Both the position numbers and the translations under genes were made by a program. A stretch of 64,000 nucleotides of DNA from Stenotrophomonas hibiscicola ATCC 19867 (GTDB lineage Bacteria; Pseudomonadota; Gammaproteobacteria; Xanthomonadales; Xanthomonadaceae): the NCBI RefSeq assembly GCF_000382065.1, contig NZ_KB907498.1:812714-876713 (forward strand), written 5' to 3'. Under the pieces are notes generated by a model that did no database searches, was not told where the DNA came from, and saw only the letters and a program-made list of their open reading frames with translations. Every line of letters starts with the position of its first letter. The stretch's first letter is position 1. This document shows positions 16,914 to 26,518 of the stretch, one piece after another.

Positions 16914-18928
16914 GTCCCCGTCCCCACGTCATCGATATCCCGGTGCAGGATGCGCCGCACTTCCAGCACCGCTTGCGGGGTCTCCTGCACGCTGTGGCCG
17001 GAAATGATCACCTTCTCCGACTGTGCACCCGGCAGGTGCGCACTCCAGTACGGCACCAGTCCGTCATCGGACTTGTCCACCGGCAGCTCCGGCTTGCGCT
17101 GGGCGATGATCGAGTGGTACTTCAGTCCCGCTTCGATCGGCAGCTGCGCTGCGGCCTTGACGAACGGATCGCTGGCCTTGAGGTTGTCGATGCTGTTGGG
17201 AATCTTCGGCTTGGCCGTGCCATCGACCTGCTGCTCGGCCTGCGCCAGCGCCATGAACACGTCCTCGAACTTGCCGAGGATGGTCAGTGGCAGGCGCACC
17301 AGCCGGCCCAGCAGGCGCCCGACCTTGTTGCCGGCGATGTCCGTGCCCTGGTGGGGAGCGGCGATGAAGATCGCGCGCTCCACGTTCGGCTGTGCCTTGA
17401 AATGCAGCAACGGCCCCAGCTTGTTCTGCACGCGCTTCAGACGCTCGCCCTTCAGGTCATAGTTGGCCAGCAGGTCGTTCCACAGCACGTCACCGGATTC
17501 GCTCACCAGCAGCCGCGCGAGCACGCCGCCCATGCTGTGGCCGATGTAGACCATGTCCTTCGATGCACGCGTGCTGCCAGTGGGATCGAAGTGCTTCAGC
17601 GTGTCGTTGAACGCGTTGGCGATCTCGTAGCGGTTCAGCGCGATCGGTGCGTTGGTCGGGTAATAGACCTGCCACACCTGGAACTGCTGGCGCAGTTCGG
17701 GGTCGCCCATGATCTCGTTGGCCAGGTTCACCCAGGCTTCCGGGCTGCTGGCCAGGCCGTGCAGCATGAAGATGATGCGGCGGTTCGGGTCCCACGGTTG
17801 CATCAGGTAGATGTGTGGCTCGCCGATGCCCTCGCTCATGCCGAACAGGGTGCGCAGTGACTGCCGGGCGAAGCCGCTCTGGGCAAGCCACAGGCCGTAG
17901 GCTGCGGTGAAATTGCCGGCCAGCGGCACCTGCTCGCCGTGCAGGGTGATGCGCTCGGTGGCTTCCGGCGAATAGGCATCCAGTTCAACCCGGCGCGTCC
18001 GCATCACATCGTCCAGGCTGCTGCCTTCGAAACGCAGCAACGCGGTGACGTTGATCGAGGACATCTCGCTGAACTCGGGCACCGAATCGTCATGCCGGTG
18101 GCGACGGCCACGGCGCTCGTCATCGCCATCATCCGCTGCCGTTTCGGCCTTCGGGCCATCCGCTGCGACTACGGGTGCGACCAGCTTCGGCGGGTCCATC
18201 ACCATCACCAGCTCGGCACCGAAGCCATCACGGCGATAAGTACTGCGCAGCCCAACGAAGCTGACCGTGCCGGCCGGCACCAGCTGCGCGGGAATGCTTT
18301 TCAGGTTCAGCTGCTGGTAGTTGGAGGCCAGCGACCAGCTGCCAACCGCGATCGGCTTCGTGTAGTCCTCGCCAGCCAACGCAGCGGCGCGCGCACGCAC
18401 GAACAGCACCACCGCTGCCTTCTCGGCGGCGTAGTTGTAGTAGTCGCGCACCTGTGTCTGCCGGTCCTCGAAGGCACGGTCGGACGGCGAGCGGCCGCTG
18501 TAGAACAGGTAGGCATAGGCGTAGCGCGCGGCTTCCAGCCAGGCGTCCAGCGCTGCGTCGCTCATCGGCGGATCACCGGCTGCGGTCTTCTTCGGCGTCA
18601 GCGCCAGCGCGGCCTTCACCCACAGTTCGGACAGCGCCGACAGCCGCTGCTCGACATTGAGATCGTCGGTCATCAGCAGCGTGCTGCGGCAGACCAGGAA
18701 GTCCTTCTCGCACTGCGATTCGTCCAGGCCTGCCGCGCTGAGCGTCTCGCGCGCAGCGGGGCTGAGCTTGCCGGTATTGAGCACGTCGGCACGCTTGTTG
18801 ACCAGCGAATCGCTGGATTTGACCTGCTTGACGGTGACCATCGCGCAACCACTGCTGCCCAGCAGCAGGAAGGCGGCGAACAACACCGGCAGCGCACGCT
18901 GCCAGCGGATCAGGAGGAGTCGAGTCAT
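16907..18928 (-). CDS. lipoprotein with alpha/beta-hydrolase (lipase-like) domain
   Basis: 673 residues. The N terminus has a lipoprotein signal with lipobox LGSSGC, so Cys28 is the likely acylated residue and the protein is membrane-anchored in the envelope. The C-terminal half is an alpha/beta-hydrolase: IIFMLHGLASSPEAWVNLAN (oxyanion region), YIGHSMGGVLARLL with the nucleophile serine near residue 465, and ISGHSVQETPQAVLEVRRIL with the probable catalytic histidine. The substrate may be lipid or ester; not determinable here. A charged, histidine-rich insert (GDDERRGRRHRHDD) is near residue 280. Its start shares the A of the preceding TAA (TAATG), so translation is coupled to the DUF4105 gene. 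Confidence 0.9.
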   Translation of the reverse strand: MTRLLLIRWQRALPVLFAAFLLLGSSGCAMVTVKQVKSSDSLVNKRADVLNTGKLSPAARETLSAAGLDESQCEKDFLVCRSTLLMTDDLNVEQRLSALSELWVKAALALTPKKTAAGDPPMSDAALDAWLEAARYAYAYLFYSGRSPSDRAFEDRQTQVRDYYNYAAEKAAVVLFVRARAAALAGEDYTKPIAVGSWSLASNYQQLNLKSIPAQLVPAGTVSFVGLRSTYRRDGFGAELVMVMDPPKLVAPVVAADGPKAETAADDGDDERRGRRHRHDDSVPEFSEMSSINVTALLRFEGSSLDDVMRTRRVELDAYSPEATERITLHGEQVPLAGNFTAAYGLWLAQSGFARQSLRTLFGMSEGIGEPHIYLMQPWDPNRRIIFMLHGLASSPEAWVNLANEIMGDPELRQQFQVWQVYYPTNAPIALNRYEIANAFNDTLKHFDPTGSTRASKDMVYIGHSMGGVLARLLVSESGDVLWNDLLANYDLKGERLKRVQNKLGPLLHFKAQPNVERAIFIAAPHQGTDIAGNKVGRLLGRLVRLPLTILGKFEDVFMALAQAEQQVDGTAKPKIPNSIDNLKASDPFVKAAAQLPIEAGLKYHSIIAQRKPELPVDKSDDGLVPYWSAHLPGAQSEKVIISGHSVQETPQAVLEVRRILHRDIDDVGTGTR

Positions 18929-19944
18929 TACTGCGGGTCCTGCTCGGTGCCAGGTACGCCCTGGCGGATCACGGTGGAGAAGTGGTCGCCGCTGCCCAGG
19001 TCCAACGCACGCTGGGTGATGCGGCCCTTGTCATGCAGCTCGGCATAAGGCACGCCTGGGGTGAGTGCGCCGACCTCCTGCGCATACTCGGCCAGATACC
19101 CGGACAGCAGCAGGCGGTAGTCCAGCGGCAGGCGCGGCGCGATCTGGCGGGCCAGATCGAAGACGATCGTGGTGCAGTTGCTGGTGAGTGTGTTGTAGAA
19201 GCCCGGCTTCGCATCCAGTTCGCGCGCCTGCGCGATGTACGCGGCGAACAGCTCCTTCAGCTGCGCACGGTCCATGCCGTGCAGGCGGTACAGGTAGACA
19301 TCCTCGCCACGCGCATTGGTGCGGGTGCGGATGATGTCGGTCTCCTCCGCGGCCACCAGGGTCATCTCGAACTTGCGGAAGAAGCCACCCAGCGCCGAGA
19401 ACGATTCGCCGCGTTCCTTGCGGATCTCCAGCGAGAACACCACGTGGCGACCGTCCTCGAAGCCAAACGAGATGAGGGTGTGGGCGATCGCCGGGCCCAT
19501 CCAGTACGACAGCACCAGGTCGGCCGAGCGCAACTGGTCCAGGTCGTACGCGCGGCGCACCCAGTGCGCGTCGTAGTCGGTTTCGCTGCGCCAAGTGAAA
19601 TCACGCACGTTGTCGAGCACCACGTGGCGCCCGTCGAAGGACACCACATGCAGGCGCTGGGCCACGTCATCGGCCCATACGCGGTCCTGGCGCGGGGTCA
19701 GCAGCAGCCACCACAGGCCGGCCAGCGCCAGCGACGCGCCGAACGCCATGCCCAGGCGACGATGGCCACGGCCACGCGCGACCTGCCACGACGCCCACAG
19801 CGCAACCAGCAGCCACAGCGCCGCAACGCCATTGGCCAGCCAGCCCGGCCCCGGCACCTGATAGGCCAGCAGCCCGGTCACCCACAACGCCGCCAGCGCC
19901 ATGGCACTTCCTGTCATCCAACGTCCTGCGGCTCTCACTGGCAT
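18928..19944 (-). CDS. DUF4105 membrane-anchored protein
   Basis: About 338 residues. Two to three N-terminal membrane helices are followed by a DUF4105 domain (residues about 110-330) whose conserved features include GRHVVFSLEIRKERGE and FYNTLTSNCTT with an invariant-looking NC pair, suggesting a papain-like/NlpC-type cysteine site. Function is not established. I choose the ATG at 19944 because GGGACC/GACAGG precede it; an ATG at 19968 is also in frame. Its stop codon is fused with the start of the downstream lipase-like gene, so they probably act together at the envelope. Confidence 0.82.
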   Translation of the reverse strand: MPVRAAGRWMTGSAMALAALWVTGLLAYQVPGPGWLANGVAALWLLVALWASWQVARGRGHRRLGMAFGASLALAGLWWLLLTPRQDRVWADDVAQRLHVVSFDGRHVVLDNVRDFTWRSETDYDAHWVRRAYDLDQLRSADLVLSYWMGPAIAHTLISFGFEDGRHVVFSLEIRKERGESFSALGGFFRKFEMTLVAAEETDIIRTRTNARGEDVYLYRLHGMDRAQLKELFAAYIAQARELDAKPGFYNTLTSNCTTIVFDLARQIAPRLPLDYRLLLSGYLAEYAQEVGALTPGVPYAELHDKGRITQRALDLGSGDHFSTVIRQGVPGTEQDPQ

Positions 19945-20072
19945 CCTGTCGCGGTCCCGAAGCCGCATAGTTAGCCACAAGCGGGTTCACCGTGGCATCT
20001 ACGGCCCGTTCAGGCACGCCGGCGCACCGTCTCCGGCGGCCGCACGGCCAGATGGATCACACAGGAGCAATG

Positions 20073-20477
20073 ATGGGCATCACTTCCGTGGCCGGCGTTC
20101 CGGTCCAACCCCGGCACCGCGCAACCTGCCACTGCGGCACGGTCGAGCTGCTGCTGGACCTGCCGGACGGCATCGTCGATCCCCGCCGCTGCGACTGCTC
20201 GATGTGCCGGCGCCGGGGTGCCATCGCCGCCAGCGTCCCCCGCCAGGGCCTGCAGGTGGTGCGCGGGCAGCATCACCTGCAGAAGTACCAGTTCAACACC
20301 CATGTGGCCGAGCACTACTTCTGCGGCGTGTGCGGCATCTACACCCATCACCGGCGCCGCTCCAACCCGGACCAGTACGGTTACAACGTGGCCTGCCTGG
20401 AGGGCATTGATCCGTTCGCGCTGGGGGTCATTCCGGTCAGCGACGGGGTCAACCACCCGTCAGACCGCGCCGGCTAG
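20073..20477 (+). CDS. GFA (CENP-V/Gfa-like) zinc protein
   Basis: About 134 residues of the GFA family, which binds zinc through clustered cysteines. Visible ligands: CHCG near residue 22, CDCSMCRRRGA near residue 42, and CGVCG near residue 90. The founding member was named for glutathione-dependent formaldehyde activation, but most members have no known reaction. AGGAG lies five bases before the ATG at 20073 (the ATG at 20070 is also possible). It is divergent from the DUF4105 gene. Confidence 0.88.
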   Translation: MGITSVAGVPVQPRHRATCHCGTVELLLDLPDGIVDPRRCDCSMCRRRGAIAASVPRQGLQVVRGQHHLQKYQFNTHVAEHYFCGVCGIYTHHRRRSNPDQYGYNVACLEGIDPFALGVIPVSDGVNHPSDRAG

Positions 20478-20647
20478 TGGCGCGTGCGCCGCGGCGGCGT
20501 GGCGACCTTCTGCCAGGGCGCCATGCCGCTGCGCCCGGCCCGCGCAGGGCGTTTCAGCCAGGGCCGGCGCGGCGGTGCCTGCGGCGCATCCGCGGCCGGG
20601 GGAGGAAGCGGTCGACGGCCAGGCCAGAGATGGTCGAGCAGCCACAT
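20474..20647 (-). CDS. small proline/arginine-rich hypothetical protein
   Basis: A 57-residue ORF beginning MWLLDHLWPGRRPLPPP, rich in proline and arginine (predicted pI high). GGAGA lies seven bases before the ATG, which supports translation. It overlaps the end of the GFA gene by four bases on the other strand. No family is recognised; it could be a membrane-surface or nucleic-acid-binding small protein, or not a gene at all. Confidence 0.4.
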   Translation of the reverse strand: MWLLDHLWPGRRPLPPPAADAPQAPPRRPWLKRPARAGRSGMAPWQKVATPPRRTRH

Positions 20648-20756
20648 GGCGGGTCTCCGTGGGGGACGGGGACGATCAACACTAGACCCGGGTGGGCATG
20701 GGCGGCGTGAGCGGAAGACGACAACGGGATGACGGCGAAGGCGGGCGATGAGCCTG

Positions 20757-22274
20757 CTACGCAGTACGCCCGACCACCGCGTCTTTACGTTTCCGCAGCA
20801 ACAGGTGCAACAACGCAGCACATGCGGCGGTCAGCAGCGCCAGTACACGCAGCAGTGTTGCCAGCGCCTCACTACTGGGGTGCTGCAGCTGCATGCGGCT
20901 CATCGCCGGTAGCAGTGCCTGCGCCTGTTCCCGCGCCCCCGTGGCCAGATAGGCACCGGCACGCGCCAGCGATGCCGGCGACGCGCCCTGCAGCTGATGG
21001 CCGATCAGCAGCGCAAGCAAGGCAATGACTGCGGCCAATGCGATGCCTTCACCGGCCACCCGCACGGTTCCGAAGATGCCAGCGGCCATGCCCGCACGCT
21101 GTACCGGCACCACGCTGACCGACAGCCCATCCATCAAGCCCCACGGCAAGGCCGTTCCTGCGCCGATCAGCATCAGCAACGGCACCCACTGCGACGGCGA
21201 CGGATGCGATGCGTGGCGCGACAGCAGGTACAGACCAGAGGCACAGACCAGCAGGCCCAGCGTGCACAGCCGCGCACTTCCAACGCGCTCCGCCCAGCGC
21301 GCGGCCAGCATCGGCAGCACCAGCATCGGCGCGGACAGGGCCATCATCTGCAGTCCCACCAGCGTCGCGCTCTGGCCATGCACGCCCAGCAGTTGCAGAG
21401 GTAACACGACCAGCAGCACCACGTAGCCGAAGCAGGTCGCCACCGGCAGCAACTGGACACCAAGGAACGCCGGTTGCGAGAACAGTGAGAGGTCCAGCAA
21501 CGGTGAGGGGTGCCGCCGCTCGATGAAGACGAACACCCCGCCCAACAGCAGCGTCGCCAGCAGCGCCAGCTGCACGCACGCGGCATGCAGGCCGAACTCG
21601 CCCGACCACAGCAGCGCCAGGGTCAACGCCGCCAGCGTCAGGCTGAAACTCAGCATGCCGCCGATATCCAGTGGTCGGTGCTCGCCATGACTTTCAGGCA
21701 ACGCGCGTGCCCCCAGGCCGAAGGCCACCAACGTGAGCACACCGCCCGCGGCGAACACGCTGCGCCATCCCAATGTCTGCAGCAGCAGGCCCGCGAGCAG
21801 GGGCCCCAACGCCAGCCCCATGCCGAACGTGGTGCCCAGCAGGGCGAAGACACGGGCACGCGCCGGCCCCTGCCAGGCCTGTGCCAGCAGCGCCGTGCCG
21901 GACGCCAGCGCCGCCGCCGCGGCAACGCCCTGCAACCCGCGCGCCAGATCCAGCCATAGCAGCGTGCGAGCAAGGCAGACGGCGGCGGTGGCGGTGGTGA
22001 AGCCCGCCGTGCCCAGCAGGAACAGCCGCCGACGGCCATATCGATCGGCCAAGCCGCCCGCAGCGAGGAACAGACTCCCGAAGGTGAGCATGAAGGCGTT
22101 GGTCACCCAGGCCAGCGCGGTGGGCGATGCCGCCGCGGAACGGGCCAGCGCCGGCACCGCGACTGCACCGGCAGAGAAGGACAACGGCAACGCCAGCGCG
22201 GCCAGGCAGACCGCAAGCAGCGCCCAGCGCTGCTGCGCGCGGACAGGTACAGGGAGCATCGAATCCGGGGCCAT
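20757..22274 (-). CDS. MFS transporter, DHA2-like drug exporter
   Basis: About 505 residues with fourteen predicted helices, the DHA2 (EmrB/QacA) layout. Family motifs: LADRYGRRRLFLLG after helix 2 (motif A) and a GLALGPLLAGLLLQTLGWRSVFAAGG segment resembling the antiporter motif C near helix 5. It would use the proton gradient to export small toxic compounds. The ATG at 22274 is preferred since GGAGG lies five bases upstream. It is divergent from a LysR gene 106 bases away, which likely controls it. Confidence 0.92.
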   Translation of the reverse strand: MAPDSMLPVPVRAQQRWALLAVCLAALALPLSFSAGAVAVPALARSAAASPTALAWVTNAFMLTFGSLFLAAGGLADRYGRRRLFLLGTAGFTTATAAVCLARTLLWLDLARGLQGVAAAAALASGTALLAQAWQGPARARVFALLGTTFGMGLALGPLLAGLLLQTLGWRSVFAAGGVLTLVAFGLGARALPESHGEHRPLDIGGMLSFSLTLAALTLALLWSGEFGLHAACVQLALLATLLLGGVFVFIERRHPSPLLDLSLFSQPAFLGVQLLPVATCFGYVVLLVVLPLQLLGVHGQSATLVGLQMMALSAPMLVLPMLAARWAERVGSARLCTLGLLVCASGLYLLSRHASHPSPSQWVPLLMLIGAGTALPWGLMDGLSVSVVPVQRAGMAAGIFGTVRVAGEGIALAAVIALLALLIGHQLQGASPASLARAGAYLATGAREQAQALLPAMSRMQLQHPSSEALATLLRVLALLTAACAALLHLLLRKRKDAVVGRTA

Positions 22275-22380
22275 GCGGGCCTCCATCCATCAGGGGCATT
22301 GATGATGGACAGGCCGCTATTCCAGAAAAACAGGCTCGGTGGACGTTGATTGCGGCGAGATGTTCCGCAATCATCCAAGC

Positions 22381-23304
22381 ATGGACTCCATCTCCGCCCT
22401 GCTCGCCTTCGTCCGCACCGCGGAGGCAGGCAGCATTGTCGGTGCCGCCCGCGTACTCGGCCTGTCAGCCTCGGCCGTCGGCAAGCGCATCGCCCGGCTT
22501 GAACAGGAACTCGGCACGCGCCTGTTCCAGCGCACCACCCGCCGCGTGCATCTCACCGACGAAGGCGAACTGCTGCTGCAACGCTGCCGGCGTGCGCTGG
22601 ATGAGCTTTCCGAAGCGCAGGCGGACCTGGCGCAGCGACAGCACGCCCCCAGCGGACTGCTGCGCATCGGCCTGCCCACCATCGGCTACCGCTTCCTGCT
22701 GCCGGTGCTGCCCGGCTTCCAGCAACGCTATCCGCAGGTGCAGCTGGAACTGGACTTCAACGACCGCATCGTCGATGTGGTCAGCGAAGGCCTGGATGCA
22801 GTGATACGCAGTGGCGAACTGGCCGATTCCAGCCTGACCGCACGGCGGCTGGGTGGTTTTCGTTTCATCCTCTGTGCGGCGCCGGGCTATCTGCAGATGC
22901 ATGGAACGCCCGGCGATGTGGGCGACCTGCGCATGCATACCGCGCTGCGCTTCCGTTACCCCACCACCGGAAAGCTGCATCCGTGGCAGCTGCCGGGCAT
23001 CGAAGGCGACGCCGGGGCGCGCCTTCCCACGGCGATGACCTGCAACAACATGGAAGCCGTGCTGGCCGCTGCGATCGGACGCATGGGCCTGGCCTGGATG
23101 CCTGACTTCCTCGCAGCCGACGCGCTGGCCGATGGCCGCCTGCAACAGGTGCTGCCCACACTGCCCACGCACCAGGGGCAGTTCTCGCTGCTGTGGCCCG
23201 GTGGGCGCCATCCCAGTGCACGCCTGCGGGTGTTCATCGACTACGCCGTTGCGCACCTTTTCCGCAGCACCCCGGAAAAGGGGACGGAGGGGATTAAGTC
23301 GTAA
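22381..23304 (+). CDS. LysR family transcriptional regulator with repeat-derived tail
   Basis: A 307-residue LysR regulator: helix-turn-helix in MDSISALLAFVRTAEAGSIVGAARVLGLSASAVGKRIARLE, then the effector domain with VDVVSEGLDAVIRSGEL. The last ten residues (EKGTEGIKS) and the stop are coded by the left arm of an inverted repeat (23276-23301) that also occurs elsewhere in the window. It probably controls the divergent DHA2 exporter. The start at 22381 puts the helix-turn-helix at the normal position. Confidence 0.92.
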   Translation: MDSISALLAFVRTAEAGSIVGAARVLGLSASAVGKRIARLEQELGTRLFQRTTRRVHLTDEGELLLQRCRRALDELSEAQADLAQRQHAPSGLLRIGLPTIGYRFLLPVLPGFQQRYPQVQLELDFNDRIVDVVSEGLDAVIRSGELADSSLTARRLGGFRFILCAAPGYLQMHGTPGDVGDLRMHTALRFRYPTTGKLHPWQLPGIEGDAGARLPTAMTCNNMEAVLAAAIGRMGLAWMPDFLAADALADGRLQQVLPTLPTHQGQFSLLWPGGRHPSARLRVFIDYAVAHLFRSTPEKGTEGIKS

Positions 23305-23352
23305 TTGGTCCTGCTGTGCCTGAAACGACTTAACCCCCTCCGTCCCCTTTTT
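23276..23352. repeat. 26-bp inverted repeat joining two convergent genes
   Basis: The left arm AAAAGGGGACGGAGGGGATT continues to AAGTCG at 23301; the right arm begins CGACTTAACCCCCTCCGTCC at 23326 and ends in TTTTT. The spacer is 24 bases. A following partial copy (CGTCCCCTTTTT) extends the right side. Each arm supplies the stop codon of one of the two convergent genes, and the structure resembles a bidirectional terminator. Confidence 0.85.
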
Positions 23353-24229
23353 CGTCCCCTTTTTCCTGGCGGCTGAAGCGGCGCGCGCCGGCGACGCAGA
23401 TCACTGCGACCAGAGTCACCAGCACCATGCTGAGGCTGACCGATTCGTGCAGCAGCAGCGCGGCCAGGGCCAGGCCGAAGAAGGGCTGCAGCAGCTGCAG
23501 CTGGCCGACAGCGGCGATGCCGCCCTGGGCCAGCCCGCGGTACCAGAACAGGAAGCCGATCAGCATGCTGAACACCGCCACGTAGCCCAGCGCCCACCAC
23601 GCCGAGGCACCGACCGCAGTGAACGAGGCCGGGCGCATCAGCACCGTCAACGGCAGCATCACCGGCAGCGCCAGCAGCAGTGCCCAGCTGATCACCTGCC
23701 AGCCGCCCAGATGACGGGCGAGCCGACCACCTTCCGCGTAGCCCAGCCCGCACACCACGATCGCCGCCAGCATCAGCAGGTCGGCCTGCAAAGAGGCTTC
23801 GATGCCGTTGCGCGCGGCATAGCCGACCACGCAGGCACTGCCCAGCAACGAGAACAGCCAGAACGCCGGGCGCGGCCGATCGCCACCGCGCAGCACGCCG
23901 AACACCGCTGTACTCAACGGCAGCAGGCCGAGGAACACGATGGTGTGTGCCGACGAAGCATGGCGCAGGGCGAGCGCGGTCAGCAGCGGGAAGCCGACCA
24001 CAACGCCGAGGCTGACCACCACCAAGCCCGGCAGGTCGCCGCGCCGCGGCCACGGTTGGCGCAGCATCAACAACAGGCCCAGGCCGAGCACCGCGGCGAT
24101 GGTGGCGCGTGCGGCGGTGACGAACCCGGCATCCAGCTGCAGCACCGCCAGGCGGGTGGCCGGCAATGAGCCCGCGAAGATCACCACACCAATGAAGCCA
24201 TTGATCCAACCACTCGCCGACCGTTCCAC
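23330..24229 (-). CDS. EamA (DMT) family transporter
   Basis: About 299 residues with ten predicted helices in two EamA halves, a drug/metabolite-transporter type permease. The GTG at 24229 (VERSASGWINGFIGVVIFAGSLPATRLAV) is chosen because AGGAG lies seven bases upstream; codons further up lack membrane character. The hydrophilic tail EKGDEKGDGGG is coded by the inverted repeat at 23276-23352. It is divergent from a MocR-type regulator, an arrangement common for amino-acid or vitamin exporters; the substrate is unknown. Confidence 0.9.
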   Translation of the reverse strand: MERSASGWINGFIGVVIFAGSLPATRLAVLQLDAGFVTAARATIAAVLGLGLLLMLRQPWPRRGDLPGLVVVSLGVVVGFPLLTALALRHASSAHTIVFLGLLPLSTAVFGVLRGGDRPRPAFWLFSLLGSACVVGYAARNGIEASLQADLLMLAAIVVCGLGYAEGGRLARHLGGWQVISWALLLALPVMLPLTVLMRPASFTAVGASAWWALGYVAVFSMLIGFLFWYRGLAQGGIAAVGQLQLLQPFFGLALAALLLHESVSLSMVLVTLVAVICVAGARRFSRQEKGDEKGDGGG

Positions 24230-24362
24230 GCCTGTACTCCTGAAGGTGCCGGACGATGCCCGGCTGCACCTGTATGGAAGCATCCAGCGCGGAACGACCC
24301 CAGCTACAATCCAGTACAGCCGCAAGTAACTGTACTGCCCACACTTCCACTACGGTTCCACC

Positions 24363-25742
24363 ATGCCGCGCCCGCTCACCCGCATCGAATCGGTCATCCA
24401 GACCGTCCGCACCCGCATCAGTGCACGGGTGGATGGCCCCGGCTCCCGCCTGCCTTCGGTACGTGCGCAGGCAGCGACCATGGGAGTTTCAGTCTCCACC
24501 GTGGTCGAGGCCTACGAGCGCCTGGCGGCCGAAGGCCTGATCAGTGCACGCGCAGGCTCGGGCTTCTACGTCAGTGGCCCGGCCGCACCGCTGGCGCTGG
24601 CCGAAATGGAGCCGCGGCTGGATCGCGCGGTGGATCCGCTGTGGGTATCACGACAATCGCTGGAAACGCCCGCGGGCGATCTCAAGCCAGGGTGCGGCTG
24701 GATGCCCAGTGACTGGCTGTATCACGATGGCGTGCGCCGCGGCCTGCGCGGGCTGGCGCGTGCCGATGCCATGCAACTGGTGGACTACGCCGGCCCGCTC
24801 GGGCTGCCCGCGTTGCGCCAGCTGCTGCAAAGGCGCAGCGCCTCGCTTGGCATCGATGCACCGATGGAGCAGATCCTGCTGACCGAATCCGGTACGCACG
24901 CGGTCGATCTGCTCTGCCGTTTCCTGCTCAAGCCCGGCGACTGCGTGCTGGTCGATGACCCGAGCTACTTCAATTACCACGCGCTGCTCAAGGCGCACCA
25001 GGTGCAGGCCATCGGCGTGCCGTACACGCACAGCGGCCCGGACCTGGAGGCGTTCGCGCAAGCCCTGCAGGCGCATTCGCCGCGGCTGTACATCACCAAT
25101 TCCGGCCTGCACAACCCGACCGGCGCGGTGCTTTCGGCCAACACCGCGCACCGCCTGCTGGGCCTGGCCGAACGCAGCGAGTTGATCATCGTCGAGGACG
25201 ACATCTTCGCCGACTTCGAACTGCAGCCGGCACCGCGGCTGGCCGCGCTCGATGGACTGTCACGGGTGATCCACGTCGGCAGTTTCTCCAAGACGCTGTC
25301 GGCAGCGTCGCGCTGCGGCTACATCGCTGCGCGCCACGACTGGATAGAGGCACTGACCGACCTGAAGCTGGCGACCAGCTTTGGCGGCGGCCATCTGGCC
25401 GCGCAGTTGATGCACATCGCGCTGACCGATAGCGGTTACCGCCGCCACATGCAGTCGATACGTTCGCGCCTGGCCGATGTACGCCGGCACACACTGCGGA
25501 AACTGCAGGCGCTGGGCATCACGCCGTGGCTGCAGCCGGAAGCCGGCCTGTTCCTGTGGTGCCAGCTGCCCGACGGCCGCGACGCCGCCGCACTGGCGCG
25601 GCAATGCCTGCGCGAGGGCATCGTGCTGGCGCCGGGCAACGCGTTCAGCCAGTCGCAGCGCGCGGCCGACTATCTGCGCTTCAACGTCTCGCAGTGCCAG
25701 GACCCGAGTATCTGGCAGGTGCTGGCGCGGGCGTTGCGCTGA
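24363..25742 (+). CDS. MocR-type regulator (GntR helix-turn-helix plus aminotransferase-like domain)
   Basis: 459 residues. The N-terminal GntR-type winged helix (GSRLPSVRAQAATMGVSVSTVVEAYERLAAEGLISARAGSGFYV) is joined to a fold-type I aminotransferase domain. The PLP lysine is expected in VGSFSKTLSAASRCGY near residue 315, and TNSGLHNPTGAVLS near residue 245 is the cofactor-contacting NPTG motif. MocR proteins sense PLP-bound metabolites and act on divergent genes, here the EamA transporter with a 133-bp shared region. Its ligand is not known. Confidence 0.93.
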   Translation: MPRPLTRIESVIQTVRTRISARVDGPGSRLPSVRAQAATMGVSVSTVVEAYERLAAEGLISARAGSGFYVSGPAAPLALAEMEPRLDRAVDPLWVSRQSLETPAGDLKPGCGWMPSDWLYHDGVRRGLRGLARADAMQLVDYAGPLGLPALRQLLQRRSASLGIDAPMEQILLTESGTHAVDLLCRFLLKPGDCVLVDDPSYFNYHALLKAHQVQAIGVPYTHSGPDLEAFAQALQAHSPRLYITNSGLHNPTGAVLSANTAHRLLGLAERSELIIVEDDIFADFELQPAPRLAALDGLSRVIHVGSFSKTLSAASRCGYIAARHDWIEALTDLKLATSFGGGHLAAQLMHIALTDSGYRRHMQSIRSRLADVRRHTLRKLQALGITPWLQPEAGLFLWCQLPDGRDAAALARQCLREGIVLAPGNAFSQSQRAADYLRFNVSQCQDPSIWQVLARALR

Positions 25743-25840
25743 GCTGGATGCAAGCCGGTCAGCGCAGGCAGGAGCGACCCGCGGCAAAGGCACTTGCATG
25801 CCACGGTACAGTGGTATGTCCCTGTTGCAGGAATGCACGC

Positions 25841-26515
25841 ATGTCTTCGTTCTCCGATCCGCAGGCCGTTGCCCGCTATGCCGAGGGCCCGCTGCGCCAG
25901 GTGCCGGGCTTCCTCGCGTTGCAGCAGATGAGTCGCCTGCTGCTGGCCGAACACGTTCCTGCGCAGGGCCGCGTGCTGGTGCTGGGCGCCGGTGGCGGGC
26001 TGGAGCTGAAGGCATTTGCCGAGGCGCAGCCGGGCTGGCAGCTGCTGGGCGTGGACCCGGCTGCACCGATGCTGGCCCTGGCCGAACAGACACTGGGCCA
26101 GCTGATGTCGCGCGTGCAGTTGCTGGAAGGCTACATCGACGATGCCCCCGATCTGCGCTTCGATGGTGCCAGCTGCCTGCTGACCCTGCACTTCCTCGAC
26201 GCCGCGCAGCGCCTGCACACGCTGCGCGAGCTGCACAGGCGCCTGCAGCCCGGCGCACCGCTGGTGGTGGCGCACCACAGCGTGCCGCAGGATCCGGCCG
26301 GCAAGCTGCGCTGGTTGCAGCGCTACGCCGCGTTCGCCGAAGCCTCCGGCGTTGCCCACGCCGATGCACAGCGCGCGATCGACGCCATTGCCGAGCGGCT
26401 GCCGCTGCTGGCCCCCGAACAGGAGGTCGCCCTGCTGCAGGAGGCCGGCTTCGACGGCGTGGAGCTGTTCTATGCGGGCTTCAGCTTCAAGGGCTGGGTG
26501 GCGTACGCCGGCTGA
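25841..26515 (+). CDS. SAM-dependent methyltransferase, class I
   Basis: About 224 residues with a Rossmann-like class I methyltransferase fold. Motif I is VLVLGAGGGLELKAFAE near residue 50 and the acidic loop LLGVDPAAPMLALAEQ follows; LLTLHFLDAAQRLHTLRELHRRLQPGAPLVVAHHS holds motifs IV-V. The acceptor substrate cannot be predicted. The ATG at 25841 begins MSSFSDPQAVARYAEGPLRQVPGF; the frame extends upstream without family features. It is convergent with smqnr, three bases apart. Confidence 0.9.
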   Translation: MSSFSDPQAVARYAEGPLRQVPGFLALQQMSRLLLAEHVPAQGRVLVLGAGGGLELKAFAEAQPGWQLLGVDPAAPMLALAEQTLGQLMSRVQLLEGYIDDAPDLRFDGASCLLTLHFLDAAQRLHTLRELHRRLQPGAPLVVAHHSVPQDPAGKLRWLQRYAAFAEASGVAHADAQRAIDAIAERLPLLAPEQEVALLQEAGFDGVELFYAGFSFKGWVAYAG

Positions 26516-26518
26516 TGC

